A DNA stretch of 64,000 bases from Aquimarina mycalae (lineage in GTDB: Bacteria; Bacteroidota; Bacteroidia; Flavobacteriales; Flavobacteriaceae). A program made the position numbers and the translations under genes. The notes under the pieces are model-generated. The model was not told the origin of the DNA, did not search any database, and saw only the letters and a list, made by a program, of their open reading frames with translations. The stretch lies in NCBI RefSeq assembly GCF_029906345.1, contig NZ_JARYGY010000002.1:213801-277800 (forward strand). The letters are read 5' to 3'. Positions 1 to 9,999 of the stretch are shown here, piece by piece (position 1 is the first letter of the stretch; each line of letters begins with the position of its first letter).

Positions 1-1139
1 CCTACAAATCCATCTCCTTCTGCATTGATATCACTTTTTACTTTCCAATTATCTTCTTCCAAAGGCTCAGAAAGTGCTAAATAGAATTTAAAATTAGGGA
101 AGTTTTTCTCTAAATCATAAAAATGCTCTAGGTAGAATAATTCTCTTTTAGAACGACCTCCATACCAATATGTAACTTTACGTCCAGTTTGTAAAGTTTT
201 GAATAGATGATATAAATGAGATCGCATTGGTGCCATACCAGCTCCTCCACCTACATATAACATTTCTGCTTCTGATTCATTGATAAAGAATTCCCCATAA
301 GGTCCTGAGATCGTTACCTTATCTCCTGGTTTCTGAGCAAATATATACGATGATGCCACACCTGGATTTACATCCATCCATCCGTTTTTATTTCTATCCC
401 AAGGTGGAGTAGCTATACGTACATTCAACATAATCTCTCTTCCTTCTGCAGGATAAGAAGCCATAGAATATGCACGCTCTACAGTTTCACTGTTTTTCAT
501 GACTAATGGCCATAAACCAAACTTATCCCATTCTGCTTGAAATTTATCTGGAGTTTCATGTTCTTCAGGGTGTGCAGTAATATCAATATCAGCATACTTA
601 ATCTCACATTGTGGGATTTCAATCTGAATATATCCACCTGCTTTATATCCCATATCCTCAGGAATACGTACAACGAACTCCTTAATAAATGAGGCCACAT
701 TATAGTTACGTACTACTTCTGCTTCCCATTTCTTAATTCCGAATACTTCTTCTGGAACCTCGATATTCATATCTTGTTTTACCTTTACCTGGCAAGCAAG
801 ACGTGCTCCATGTTGTAACTCTTTACGAGAAAAATGCGGCGTCTCAGTTGGTAGTGCTTCTCCTCCACCTTCTAGTACGTGACACTCACATTGAATACAA
901 GTTCCTCCACCACCACAAGCTGATGGTAAAAATATTTTTTCATTCCCTAAAGTAGATAGTAATGTTCCTCCTGAAGCTACTTCAATCTCCTTTTCACCGT
1001 TAATAGTTATTTTAACGGGTCCAGATGGTAATAATTTATCTTTTGCAAATAATAAAATCCCTACTAAAACTAAGGTTAGAACCAAAAACGAAATAATGGT
1101 AATAACGATTGTTCCAATTGTCGATGCTAAAAATATCAT
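1..1139 (-). CDS. nqrF: Na+-translocating NADH:quinone reductase subunit F (partial, 3' end outside window)
   Basis: NADH-oxidising subunit of the sodium-pumping NADH:ubiquinone/menaquinone oxidoreductase. It passes electrons from NADH through FAD to a 2Fe-2S centre. The start is the ATG at 1139 on the minus strand, followed by an N-terminal membrane helix. A ferredoxin-type domain follows, with the four cluster cysteines in CGGGGTCIQCECHV and ARLACQV. Next come a flavin-binding RAYSMASYP motif and a nucleotide-binding YVGGGAGMAPMRSHL motif. About 379 codons are visible and the C-terminus lies left of position 1. It is the last gene of nqrABCDEF, one base after nqrE. Identification is secure. 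Confidence 0.96.
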   Translation of the reverse strand, partial: MIFLASTIGTIVITIISFLVLTLVLVGILLFAKDKLLPSGPVKITINGEKEIEVASGGTLLSTLGNEKIFLPSACGGGGTCIQCECHVLEGGGEALPTETPHFSRKELQHGARLACQVKVKQDMNIEVPEEVFGIKKWEAEVVRNYNVASFIKEFVVRIPEDMGYKAGGYIQIEIPQCEIKYADIDITAHPEEHETPDKFQAEWDKFGLWPLVMKNSETVERAYSMASYPAEGREIMLNVRIATPPWDRNKNGWMDVNPGVASSYIFAQKPGDKVTISGPYGEFFINESEAEMLYVGGGAGMAPMRSHLYHLFKTLQTGRKVTYWYGGRSKRELFYLEHFYDLEKNFPNFKFYLALSEPLEEDNWKVKSDINAEGDGFV

Positions 1140-1140
1140 G

Positions 1141-1854
1141 TTATTTAAGTATTGAAACGTTAGTATTTTCTGCTACTTCTTTAGCAGCTTTCTCTTCTAC
1201 CTGAACAGTTTTTTCTTTCTTTGCTTCCTCTTCATCACCTCCAGTTAGCATTCCTCCAAAACTCATAAAACCAATGGCCATAAGTCCAGTTAGAATAAAA
1301 GTAATTCCTAATCCTCTTAACGGAGCAGGAACATTAGAGTATCTGATCTTTTCTCTAATAGCTGCTATGGCTAGAATTGCCAAGAACCATCCGATTCCAG
1401 ATCCAATACCATATACACCTGCATGAGTAATAGTTGCAAATTCTTTCTGTTGCATAAACAATGATCCACCAAGGATGGCACAGTTTACCGCAATCAATGG
1501 TAAGAAAATACCTAAAGAGTTGTATAATGAAGGTGAGAATTTCTCAACCACAATTTCTACTAATTGTACCATGGTTGCAATAGTAGCAATAAATAAAATA
1601 AAGGTTAAGAAACTTAAATCATAATCTGCATATTCTGGACCTAACCAAACTAAAGCACCTTCTCTAAGAATATACTTATCAAGTAAAAAGTTTAACGGTA
1701 CTGTAATTGCTAAAACGAATATAACTGCTGCTCCAAGACCAACAGCTGTTGACACCTTTTTGGATACTGCTAAGTATGAACACATTCCTAAGAAGAATGC
1801 AAATACCATGTTATCTATAAAGATTGATTTTAAAAATAATTCTAAATATTCCAT
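1141..1854 (-). CDS. nqrE: Na+-translocating NADH:quinone reductase subunit E, with charged C-terminal tail
   Basis: Integral membrane subunit with six predicted TM helices, homologous to NqrD and to Rnf subunits. Conserved cysteines in [10 protein letters not shown] (Cys25) and AVNCAILGG (Cys124) correspond to those that hold the intramembrane iron centre shared with NqrD. The core ends near residue 206. About 30 further residues rich in Glu and Lys follow, giving 237 aa against roughly 200 for proteobacterial NqrE. The tail should be cytoplasmic or interfacial, and its role is unknown. It sits 61 bp after nqrD and 1 bp before nqrF. Confidence 0.96.
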   Translation of the reverse strand: MEYLELFLKSIFIDNMVFAFFLGMCSYLAVSKKVSTAVGLGAAVIFVLAITVPLNFLLDKYILREGALVWLGPEYADYDLSFLTFILFIATIATMVQLVEIVVEKFSPSLYNSLGIFLPLIAVNCAILGGSLFMQQKEFATITHAGVYGIGSGIGWFLAILAIAAIREKIRYSNVPAPLRGLGITFILTGLMAIGFMSFGGMLTGGDEEEAKKEKTVQVEEKAAKEVAENTNVSILK

Positions 1855-1915
1855 TTTTTATACGTTTTTAGTTTTAGTTGAAACTATAAAGTTCCAACCT
1901 TAACTGTGAACTTTT

Positions 1916-2608
1916 CTAGTGATCTTCGATTAGTGCTTTATTTCTACTTCTCTGAATCCAGATAATAATCCCTACGGTAATCAAAGCCATTGGCGCTAGT
2001 ACCATAAAACCATTATTTTCATATCCATAAGCATATAATCCAGTTTTCTCAATTGGATCTCCTAATACTTTAGCTCCTAGTAAAGTTCCAGATCCCAATA
2101 GCTCTCTAAAGAAAGCTACTATAATCAATAAAACTCCATAACCAGCAGCATTACCAATACCGTCAAGGAAAGATTTCCAAGGCCCGTTACCTAAAGCAAA
2201 TGCTTCAAAACGTCCCATAATAATACAGTTCGTAATAATAAGACCAATAAATACCGAAAGCTCTTTACTTAATGTATACGCAAATGCTTTCAGCACTTGA
2301 TCTACTACAATTACCAAAGCTGCTACTACTACTAATTGTACTATAATTCTGATTTTGGATGGTATGATGTTTCTCATCAATGAGATTACCACATTACCAA
2401 TACCTAATACAAAAATTACAGAAATTGCCATCACAATCGAAGGTTTCAACTGAGCAGTAATTGCTAATGCAGAACAAATACCTAATACCTGTATAGTAAT
2501 TGGATTGTTATCTGTAAGAGGATCTGATAGTAGTTTCTTGTTTTTCTTCGAAAACAAAGGCTCCTTTGGCTCTTTTACTTTAACTTTTTCTTCTGTTACT
2601 TCAGCCAT
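1916..2608 (-). CDS. nqrD: Na+-translocating NADH:quinone reductase subunit D
   Basis: Membrane subunit of Na+-NQR with six TM helices. Cys45 (VLGICSALA) and Cys128 (IITNCIIMGR) are the family cysteines that coordinate the iron centre with NqrE. The MGRFEAFA and GNGPWKSFLDG motifs are typical. The first 30 residues are a charged cytoplasmic extension that is longer than in Vibrio. It lies 3 bp downstream of nqrC. Confidence 0.96.
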   Translation of the reverse strand: MAEVTEEKVKVKEPKEPLFSKKNKKLLSDPLTDNNPITIQVLGICSALAITAQLKPSIVMAISVIFVLGIGNVVISLMRNIIPSKIRIIVQLVVVAALVIVVDQVLKAFAYTLSKELSVFIGLIITNCIIMGRFEAFALGNGPWKSFLDGIGNAAGYGVLLIIVAFFRELLGSGTLLGAKVLGDPIEKTGLYAYGYENNGFMVLAPMALITVGIIIWIQRSRNKALIEDH

Positions 2609-2611
2609 CTG

Positions 2612-3367
2612 TTATTTTTTTAAAGTTTCGAAATAAGGTTGATACATTTTGATACCTTTCTTCACCATTGCCGTAACACCGTCTCCAGTAATTGTAGCAC
2701 CAGCCATAGCATCTACTTCATTATCTCCTTTATCAATGTTTTTAGGATCTGCATTACCTTTCTTTACAGTAATTCCTTTATAATTACCTGATGCATCTAA
2801 TATGCTTTCTCCTATAAAGTCATCTCTAAAATAAGCTTCTTTGATGTTAGCTCCTAAACCAGGTGTTTCTCCTTTATGGTCAAAAAACGCTCCTTTTACG
2901 GTCTTAAACTCTTTATCTAAAGAAACATATCCCCAGATCGCATCCCAAAGACCATTACCTCTCATAGGTACTACATAAAACTCTTCTCCATCTTTCTTAC
3001 CTATAAACAAAGGAAGTTTTCTTTGGTAATTAGCATCTTGCTTTACCTTATCATTTTCTTTTTTAACCTCAATATTAAAAGCATCTGAAGTTTTCTCTGC
3101 AGAGTTACCAGTAATGATATATTGCTCATCTCCTACATATTTATCAAATAACTCCTGAGCTTTCTCAGCAGGTACAAACTCATTAGGATCTTCTGTATCA
3201 GCAATCCCCATTGCAAACAAAATATTCTGTTGCTTTTCTGTGATTTTATTAGCTGTAATATTAGGTTTCAAAACCGAAGATATACCTGCTAATAAGGAAC
3301 CTACCACAACTACCATAGCTACGGCAAAGATTATTGTATATGAATTTTTATCTGTATTAATCGCCAT
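2612..3367 (-). CDS. nqrC: Na+-translocating NADH:quinone reductase subunit C
   Basis: Subunit carrying covalently bound FMN. One N-terminal TM helix (about residues 9-31) is followed by a periplasmic FMN-binding domain. The AMAGATITGDGV motif contains Thr225, the expected phosphoester-linked FMN acceptor in the (S/A)GAT-x-T signature. GETPGLGANI is also family-typical. It is tightly packed between nqrB and nqrD with 2-3 bp gaps, so the genes are probably co-transcribed and translationally coupled. Confidence 0.96.
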   Translation of the reverse strand: MAINTDKNSYTIIFAVAMVVVVGSLLAGISSVLKPNITANKITEKQQNILFAMGIADTEDPNEFVPAEKAQELFDKYVGDEQYIITGNSAEKTSDAFNIEVKKENDKVKQDANYQRKLPLFIGKKDGEEFYVVPMRGNGLWDAIWGYVSLDKEFKTVKGAFFDHKGETPGLGANIKEAYFRDDFIGESILDASGNYKGITVKKGNADPKNIDKGDNEVDAMAGATITGDGVTAMVKKGIKMYQPYFETLKK

Positions 3368-3369
3368 AA

Positions 3370-4593
3370 CTAAGCAGTTTTTAATTTTAGACGTTTCATT
3401 CTCTTCTTGATATTTCCTTGCACTACATAGTGATCAATAGTTGGAGCAAATACATTCATTAATAGAATAGCAAGCATTACTCCTTCTGGATATGCTGGAT
3501 TGAATACTCTGATCAAAATCGAAATAAATCCTATTAAGAAGCCGTATATCCATTTTCCTTTATTAGTTTGTGATGCAGTTACAGGATCAGTAGCCATAAA
3601 CACTACTCCAAAAGCAAAACCTCCAATAATTAAATGATGCCAGAATTCTGTACTCATTAAGCTATAAAACTTACTTCCAGAGCCAATCCATTCTGCACTC
3701 ACAACTCCATTAAAAATTAATCCCATTGCCAAAGCACCAAGAACAGCACTTAGCATAATTCTCCAGCTTCCGATCTTAGCAAAAATCAAAAACAAAGCTC
3801 CTAGTAAGATTAATACTGCAGAAGTTTCACCTACTGAACCAGGTATAAATCCTAAGAACATATCAGACACAGAATACGTAAATTCTTTTCCTTGAGCTAA
3901 ACTACCTAGTACAGTTTCTCCAGATATTGCATCTAATTGCGCACCTCCTGCAATTTCATTCGCTCTTTCTACTGCTCCGTGTACCCATACTTTATCTCCT
4001 GACATCCAAGTTGGATATGCAAAGAATAAAAATGCACGAATCGTAAGCGCTGGATTTAGGATGTTCATTCCTGTTCCTCCAAATACTTCTTTACCAATAA
4101 CTACTCCAAAAATTACAGCCACTGCTAACATCCATAAAGGAGTATCAACAGGCACAATTAATGGAACTAACATCCCAGTAACTAAATATCCTTCTTCTAC
4201 TTCATGCTTCTTAATAACAGCAAATATAATTTCTACTGTAAGACCTACCACATAAGAAACAACTAGTAATGGTAGTACTTTCCACAATCCAATTATCAAA
4301 TTATCAAATGACCAAAATGAAGTACTAAAAAAACCAATAGCTTTTTCTATTTCTCCTTCTGCCAAATTATGCTGATATCCAGCATTAAACATACCGAAGA
4401 TCAAACAAGGCACTAATGCCATAATCACCGTATTCATCGTACGCTTAAGATCATCAGCTCCACGAACGTGTGCTCCAGAATGCGTAGTTTCATTCGGCAG
4501 GTATAAAAAAGTATGGATTGCATTAAATGCAGGGGCCATCTTTTTATCTTTATACTTAAGTTTTAAGTTATGTAATTTACTTTTTAAACCCAT
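3370..4593 (-). CDS. nqrB: Na+-translocating NADH:quinone reductase subunit B
   Basis: Large membrane subunit that binds covalent FMN and riboflavin and forms part of the Na+ channel and quinone site. Many TM helices are visible. Thr227 in DAISGETVLG is the expected FMN-linked threonine; the local motif reads SGET where SGAT is usual. GGTGMNILNPALTIRAFLFF and FMATDPVTASQTNKGKW are strongly conserved blocks. It lies 4 bp downstream of nqrA. Length (407 aa) is normal. Confidence 0.96.
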   Translation of the reverse strand: MGLKSKLHNLKLKYKDKKMAPAFNAIHTFLYLPNETTHSGAHVRGADDLKRTMNTVIMALVPCLIFGMFNAGYQHNLAEGEIEKAIGFFSTSFWSFDNLIIGLWKVLPLLVVSYVVGLTVEIIFAVIKKHEVEEGYLVTGMLVPLIVPVDTPLWMLAVAVIFGVVIGKEVFGGTGMNILNPALTIRAFLFFAYPTWMSGDKVWVHGAVERANEIAGGAQLDAISGETVLGSLAQGKEFTYSVSDMFLGFIPGSVGETSAVLILLGALFLIFAKIGSWRIMLSAVLGALAMGLIFNGVVSAEWIGSGSKFYSLMSTEFWHHLIIGGFAFGVVFMATDPVTASQTNKGKWIYGFLIGFISILIRVFNPAYPEGVMLAILLMNVFAPTIDHYVVQGNIKKRMKRLKLKTA

Positions 4594-4597
4594 GACT

Positions 4598-5950
4598 TTA
4601 TCCTATTTCTTTTAACATTAAATCTAGTCCTTCTCTAATGATCTGCTGATGTGGTTGCTTAGAAACACATATAAACTCAGTCAGTGCAAAATCCTCTGGA
4701 GCTACTTCATACATTCCTAATTGTTCCATGGCGTCAAGATCATTAACTGCACAGGCTTTTAGGATTTGTAATGGATAAATATCTAAAGGAAAAACCTCTT
4801 CATAATTACCAGTAACTACAAATGCTCTATGTTCACCATTAGTATTTGTATTTAGATCATATTTCTTATTCGGAAATAACCAAGAGAAAGTCAATGCTCG
4901 AGACGGAGAAATCTTATTAAAAATCGGCTTATTCCATCCAAACAATTCGTAATCATTCCCTTCTGGTATTACAGTGATATTATTATGATAATATCCTAAA
5001 TTTCCATCAGGTTTTACATTATCACCAGTAAGCACATTACCACTGATCACTCTAATATTATTATCTTTTACTCCAGAATCGTATACCACAGAAGAAACCT
5101 CTGCTCCAATTTTGGTTTTAAAATATTTCGGATTCTTAATAGACGATCCTGCCAAGGCTACAATTCTTTCAGAATTGAATTTTCCAGTTAGCAATAACTC
5201 TCCTATAATCACAAGATCTTGTGGAGTAACAACCCAAACAACTTCTCCTTTATTAATAGGGTCTATTTTTGCTATTTGCACGCCTACATTTCCAGCAGGA
5301 TGTGGGCCGCTCACATTATGAAGCGTAGTATTATCTAATCCAGAGAAAATTGAATTTTCTTTTTTACCAATCGATACGTGAACATCACCTTCTGTCAACT
5401 TACTTAATGCTGTTAGCGCAGTCTGAAGCTCTCGTTCTTTACCTGCCAACACGTGCTCTAAATCTGCAGCTAACGGAGCTGTCACATAAGCAGATACAAA
5501 AATCGCTTTAGGAGCAACATCAGGATTCGCGATCACATCATATGGTCGTTGCTTAATAAAAGGCCAACAACCAGATGACAATAAGTGAGATTTAATTTCA
5601 TCTCCGCTCATTCCCTTTACATCCTTTGTTCCAAAGTCTGTAAATTGTTGTTCTTTATCGGCTAAAATCTTAAATGCTAATATTTTTCTCTTGGCTCCTC
5701 GAATAATTTCCACAACCTCTCCACTTACTGGTGAAGGAAAAAGCATTTTTTCATTAGATTTTGAGTGGAAAAGTGGTTCGCCGGCTTTAACTTCTGTACC
5801 TTGCTTAGCAATAACTTTGGGTACGATACCGTGAAAATCGTCAGGCTTAATTGCGTAAACATTACTTTTGGTGGCTTCTACAGTAACTTTTTCTGCTTCG
5901 CCAACAAGCTTAATGTCCAAGCCCTTTCTGATACGAATGTCTTTTGACAT
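4598..5950 (-). CDS. nqrA: Na+-translocating NADH:quinone reductase subunit A
   Basis: Peripheral cytoplasmic subunit of Na+-NQR, associated with quinone binding. It begins MSKDIRIRKGLDIKL and carries the biotinyl/lipoyl-like segment (EPLFHSKSNEKMLFPSPVSG), the SLBB-like middle and a C-terminal region ending in DLMLKEIG. It is the first gene of the nqrABCDEF operon, behind a candidate promoter at 5987-5994. At 450 aa it is of normal family length. Confidence 0.96.
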   Translation of the reverse strand: MSKDIRIRKGLDIKLVGEAEKVTVEATKSNVYAIKPDDFHGIVPKVIAKQGTEVKAGEPLFHSKSNEKMLFPSPVSGEVVEIIRGAKRKILAFKILADKEQQFTDFGTKDVKGMSGDEIKSHLLSSGCWPFIKQRPYDVIANPDVAPKAIFVSAYVTAPLAADLEHVLAGKERELQTALTALSKLTEGDVHVSIGKKENSIFSGLDNTTLHNVSGPHPAGNVGVQIAKIDPINKGEVVWVVTPQDLVIIGELLLTGKFNSERIVALAGSSIKNPKYFKTKIGAEVSSVVYDSGVKDNNIRVISGNVLTGDNVKPDGNLGYYHNNITVIPEGNDYELFGWNKPIFNKISPSRALTFSWLFPNKKYDLNTNTNGEHRAFVVTGNYEEVFPLDIYPLQILKACAVNDLDAMEQLGMYEVAPEDFALTEFICVSKQPHQQIIREGLDLMLKEIG

Positions 5951-5986
5951 ATTTGTAGTCTATGTTAATTAACTAAAAAAATCGTG

Positions 5987-5994
5987 CAAATTTA
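5987..5994 (-). promoter_or_regulatory. Candidate -7 box for the nqr operon
   Basis: Read on the minus strand this is TAAATTTG, matching the Bacteroidota TAnnTTTG box. It would give a leader of roughly 30 nt before nqrA. No clear TTG -33 element is visible at the usual distance. Confidence 0.5.
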
Positions 5995-6140
5995 CTAATT
6001 AAAACACGTAAGTGAAAGCTGGCACTGTTATAAGATTTTATTTATAACGTTTCTAAATAGTAGTTTTTCCATCTTAAAAAAACCACCAATATCTTTAGGC
6101 ACACATTTTGTTTATCTTTACGCAGTTAACTATCAAATTA

Positions 6141-7409
6141 ATGTCACAAAAATTTAAACAATTCCTGTTAATTCTAGGACTATACAGCTGCTCTTTATCA
6201 TTTATTAATGCTCAGGAAGTGATAGAAGAAGTAAATCCACCTGAATTTATTAAAACAATTCAATTGTTTGGTAACGAAGAATTTTCTGGAACACCTATTT
6301 TAAAACTCGGTGAACCACTAAGTCTTGGATTTGATGATATTAATGGAGATGAGACAGATTATTACTATAAAATTACTCACTATAATTTTGATTGGACTCC
6401 TTCTGTTTTATATAAAAACGAATACTTAAATGGATTTGATGACATTAGAATTGTTACTTACGAAAATTCATTCAACACCTTACAAATGTACAGCCATTAC
6501 ACTCTTAGGATTCCCAACGAGGATACCAAAGGATTAAAAGTAAGCGGCAATTACATGATTGAAATATATGATGACAACGATGAAATTGTGTTTTCCAGAA
6601 AGTTCATTGTGTACGAAAGTCTCGCCAATGTAAAAGTGTACACCAAGCGATCCAGAGATTTAAAGTTCATTAATAGTAAACAATCCGTGCAGTTCGAGAT
6701 AAGTTCGCCAAACGAGATTCTTAAAAACCCGAAACGAACTGTAAAAACACTAGTCATCCAAAACAATGATATAAAAAATGCTATTACAGATCTTGTGCCT
6801 CAATTTACAATTGCTAATAGCCTGGTATACAAGTATGATGTTGAATCTAGCTTTTGGGCCGGTAATGAATTCCTCTTTTTTGATACTAAAGAAGTAAGAG
6901 CATCTACAGCTAATATTAGAAAAATTGAGTTGCAGGACATTTATCATAATCATCTATACACTGATATCGTTAGAGGTAATAGAAACTATACGTATTATCC
7001 GGATATTAACGGTAGTTTCGTAGTCAGAAATCTAAGAGCTGAAAATAGTAATACCGAAGCTGATTATGTATGGATGCATTTTTCTTTAGAGTGCTATGAA
7101 CCGTTGGACAATGGAGAAATTCACCTTTATGGTAACTTCAATAATTATGTTATTGATGAATCTACAAGGCTAACCTTTGATGCAGAAAATGCAATTTACT
7201 ACACTAAAAAATTATTCAAACAAGGGTTTAACAACTACAAATATGTCTTAGTAAGACCAGACGGTACTATAGACCCAGGTTTCATTAGCGGTAATTTTGA
7301 CGAAACTGAAAATGAATACATGGTAATTCCATACTACAGAGCTCCTGGAGCACGATATGATCGTGTAATTGGAAAAGGCATAGGAAACTCCAGAAACATT
7401 ACCAATTAA
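6141..7409 (+). CDS. DUF5103 family protein (type IX secretion system plug-like protein)
   Basis: Secreted or periplasmic protein of about 422 aa. The start at 6141 was chosen because it begins MSQKFKQFLLILGLYS, a signal peptide ending at INAQ; an in-frame ATG at 6108 would add 11 unlikely residues. The body is beta-rich, with DETDYYYKITHYNFDWTPS near the N-terminus and an immunoglobulin-like C-terminal part. This matches the Bacteroidota DUF5103 family, which contains the T9SS translocon Plug protein. The family assignment is from recall; a direct role in T9SS is inferred. Confidence 0.8.
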   Translation: MSQKFKQFLLILGLYSCSLSFINAQEVIEEVNPPEFIKTIQLFGNEEFSGTPILKLGEPLSLGFDDINGDETDYYYKITHYNFDWTPSVLYKNEYLNGFDDIRIVTYENSFNTLQMYSHYTLRIPNEDTKGLKVSGNYMIEIYDDNDEIVFSRKFIVYESLANVKVYTKRSRDLKFINSKQSVQFEISSPNEILKNPKRTVKTLVIQNNDIKNAITDLVPQFTIANSLVYKYDVESSFWAGNEFLFFDTKEVRASTANIRKIELQDIYHNHLYTDIVRGNRNYTYYPDINGSFVVRNLRAENSNTEADYVWMHFSLECYEPLDNGEIHLYGNFNNYVIDESTRLTFDAENAIYYTKKLFKQGFNNYKYVLVRPDGTIDPGFISGNFDETENEYMVIPYYRAPGARYDRVIGKGIGNSRNITN

Positions 7410-7508
7410 AAATTAGTTTAACATAGTACCAACATAGGTTTTTGATTTATTTTTTGATTGTAACAAAATACTCTTAATTTCGTCCAGCGCAGAAACTATC
7501 AACTAAGA

Positions 7509-8561
7509 ATGAAAGAAAAGGGGAGATTTCTTAAAAAGTATAGAGGAAACGAATGCCTTAATTGTGAAGTTCCTTTAGACATTATCGATCGCTATTGTCA
7601 TAATTGCGGTCAGATTAACACCACTAAAAAACTTTCTTTTAAAGATTTTTTTAATGAATTTTTCGCTAGTATATTTTCCTACGACTCTAGGTTGAGACAC
7701 ACAATAGTTGGGTTGTTATTCAAACCTGGAATAGTTTCAAAAGATTATGTAGAAGGAAAAAGAATAAAGTATGCCAATCCTTTTAGGTTTTACTTAAGCG
7801 TTTCGATATTGTTTTTTATCATAAGCGGATTATTTATTGACTTTGAAAGCGTTATTCCACAAAAAAATGATCAAAACAAAGAGTTAATAGAAGTTGACAC
7901 ATCTGATCAAACACCAGACAACAACACTATTACTAATGATTCCCTATCAAAAATTCAAGACACCGATGAATCCGTTTATTTCAATGAAATTCAATTGGAT
8001 ACCATGGGTACTTTTAAAGCTGTTAAAAATCGCTGGAAAACCTATAAATCTTATTACAAGAAAACAGGAGAGCTGTCCGCGAATAAGGCTTTGGATAGTT
8101 TGCATCATAATAAAAACGGGTATACAAAATATTTATACAAAAGAAGCATTAGGACTAAAAACTTAAATGAAAATCCAATGGAGCTTTTGAAGTTTGTTTT
8201 TAATAAGCTACCATTTATCATATTTTTCTTTCTTCCGTTTTTTGCATTAACCATTTGGCTATTATACATAAGAAGATCTTTTAATTATATGGAACATCTT
8301 GTATTTATTTTCCATACACAAACCATGTTTTTTATATTAATGGGAATTGCCATTTTGATCGATCAAATTACAAAAAGTGAAGCCGCATCTGGCATCGCTA
8401 TGTTGGTTTTCTTATTCTATCTATATAAGGCTATGCGTAATTTTTATCAGCAAAAAAGAGCTAAAACTATTGTTAAATTTCTGTTAGTGAACGTATTATT
8501 TTTTATCTTAGCAAGCATAGGTTCTTTCGTTACTATTATAGGATCAATGTTTATATTTTAA
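7509..8561 (+). CDS. DUF3667 domain-containing membrane protein
   Basis: Begins with a zinc-ribbon-like CLNCEVPLDIIDRYCHNCGQ segment (residues about 17-36). A conserved SFKDFFNEFFASIFSYDSRL block follows, then one TM helix near residue 100, a polar region, and about four C-terminal TM helices. This order is characteristic of the DUF3667 family of Bacteroidota, which has no established function. The apaG start codon follows its stop by one base, so the two are probably co-translated. Confidence 0.85.
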   Translation: MKEKGRFLKKYRGNECLNCEVPLDIIDRYCHNCGQINTTKKLSFKDFFNEFFASIFSYDSRLRHTIVGLLFKPGIVSKDYVEGKRIKYANPFRFYLSVSILFFIISGLFIDFESVIPQKNDQNKELIEVDTSDQTPDNNTITNDSLSKIQDTDESVYFNEIQLDTMGTFKAVKNRWKTYKSYYKKTGELSANKALDSLHHNKNGYTKYLYKRSIRTKNLNENPMELLKFVFNKLPFIIFFFLPFFALTIWLLYIRRSFNYMEHLVFIFHTQTMFFILMGIAILIDQITKSEAASGIAMLVFLFYLYKAMRNFYQQKRAKTIVKFLLVNVLFFILASIGSFVTIIGSMFIF

Positions 8562-8562
8562 T

Positions 8563-8949
8563 ATGGTTGAGCAAATAACCAGAGGCATAAAAATTTCGGT
8601 GGATACCACCTTTGAAGGTACGTTCTTTAAGAACTATAAGATTCATTTTGCCTTTGGGTACCGTATCACTATTGAAAACCAGAGCAAAGACTCTGTACAA
8701 CTCACTTCGCGTTTCTGGGAAATTAAGGATGCCTTGAGTGGAATTGAAATTGTAGAAGGAGAAGGTGTTATTGGTAAAAAACCTGTACTAAAGCCAGGAG
8801 AATCGCACACTTACAATAGCGGATGCCTATTAAGCGCTCCTTTTGGAGCCATGAAAGGACACTACAATATGGTTAATTTCACCTCTACTAGAAAATTCAA
8901 AGTAATGATTCCGAGTTTTAAACTTAGTGCTCCTTTTGCTCTGAATTAA
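8563..8949 (+). CDS. apaG: ApaG domain protein
   Basis: Small fibronectin-III-like beta-sandwich protein of 128 aa. Family blocks are FAFGYRITIENQSKDSVQLTSRFWEI, KPVLKPGESHTYNSGCLLSAPFGAMKGHY and a C-terminal FKVMIPSFKLSAPF. ApaG has been linked to Co2+/Mg2+ tolerance and Ap4A levels, but its biochemical activity is unclear. The start follows the preceding stop by 1 nt. The 3' end overlaps the convergent minus-strand gene by 26 bp. Confidence 0.93.
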   Translation: MVEQITRGIKISVDTTFEGTFFKNYKIHFAFGYRITIENQSKDSVQLTSRFWEIKDALSGIEIVEGEGVIGKKPVLKPGESHTYNSGCLLSAPFGAMKGHYNMVNFTSTRKFKVMIPSFKLSAPFALN

Positions 8950-9937
8950 TTCTTTTAACCAAATCAAATCTTATTCTTTTCCCTTCTTGTTCTATATGAC
9001 AATAACTACAATGAGAGTCGTATACAAACTTATGCTCTTTGCTGTAATCAAACGGAGATCTTGGTTTAAAAACACCTCTAAAATCTTCATCTCCATACTC
9101 AGTATATCTTCTGATTTCAAAAAAACCTTCCTGTAGCGCAACCTCTTTAATTGTAAAGTAAGCACTACTACCTATTCCATCAAGAAAATGAGCTTCTTTT
9201 AAATACTCCGGCAACACAGCATCTTTTTTCTCTAAAGAAGGAATTTTTTTATCAAAATAGTTGGTTAAATTCTCTTTAAATACAGAATTTGGATATTCTA
9301 TCAAAACTCCTTTTTCTACTTGATATATTTTATTTCTCATAGACCCTTTTTCTACATTACCTAAAGGACTAGGAGTAAATAACTTATTTCGTAACAAGGG
9401 TGTTCTTATTCTAGAAACATCAGTACTTGCCAAAATAGTATCGGTTACTATCCTCGAGCAATTACTACCTTCTTTCCTAAAAGTTGAATAAGGAATACTC
9501 CCTTTACGCTGAGTTTCTAAAACATATGCCTTAGCTTGATCATAAAAAATATAATCACAAACAGAAGCCACCAATCTTCCGCTACCATGTGTTTTCTCTG
9601 GATGCGCTTCTAACCACAATAAAAATTCTGCAATATTATCTAATTTCCCATCGACTGTAAAAGTAGCCTTAAACGGTATTTCAAGCTCTATATCAGTAAC
9701 AGCACTTCGTACTCTTCCTTTGCCATTAGGCGTAATATATCTCCCAAAATCGTAATACTCAGCAGCACCTGTTTCATTTTCGATCAGTACAAAAGCTGCA
9801 TGACCCGCTTTGATAATTCCATTTTTACCTAATCCAAAGAATTGTAATACACCAGTAGATTTTTTTTCTTCATCAGAAAATCGAACAAAAGTATCTGGAA
9901 AAGCTAGGGAAATTATTTTGCCCGTGTAATTCATCAC
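8924..9937 (-). CDS. DUF6695-like family protein
   Basis: Protein of 337 aa with no signal peptide. The N-terminal half (GKIISLAFPDTFVRFSDE, GHAAFVLIENETGAAEYYDFGRY, GSNCSRIVTDTIL) resembles a papain-like/NlpC-type peptidase scaffold with candidate Cys in SNCSR and His in GHAAF; I infer this and have not verified it. The C-terminal half contains CSYCHIEQEGKRIRFDLV. I recognise it only as a flavobacterial conserved family (probably DUF6695). Function is unknown. It is convergent with and overlaps apaG. Confidence 0.65.
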   Translation of the reverse strand: MMNYTGKIISLAFPDTFVRFSDEEKKSTGVLQFFGLGKNGIIKAGHAAFVLIENETGAAEYYDFGRYITPNGKGRVRSAVTDIELEIPFKATFTVDGKLDNIAEFLLWLEAHPEKTHGSGRLVASVCDYIFYDQAKAYVLETQRKGSIPYSTFRKEGSNCSRIVTDTILASTDVSRIRTPLLRNKLFTPSPLGNVEKGSMRNKIYQVEKGVLIEYPNSVFKENLTNYFDKKIPSLEKKDAVLPEYLKEAHFLDGIGSSAYFTIKEVALQEGFFEIRRYTEYGDEDFRGVFKPRSPFDYSKEHKFVYDSHCSYCHIEQEGKRIRFDLVKRINSEQKEH

Positions 9938-9999
9938 ACGACTAAAATTTTAATTAGTAATTTATTTTAAGAAAAATCCAAACTAACAATGTTGTTTGT

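Noticed and set aside
9137..9160. GCGCAACCTCTTT resembling the ECF -35 element
   Set aside because: It lies inside the coding sequence of the DUF6695-like gene and no GTCTAT follows at 15 bp.
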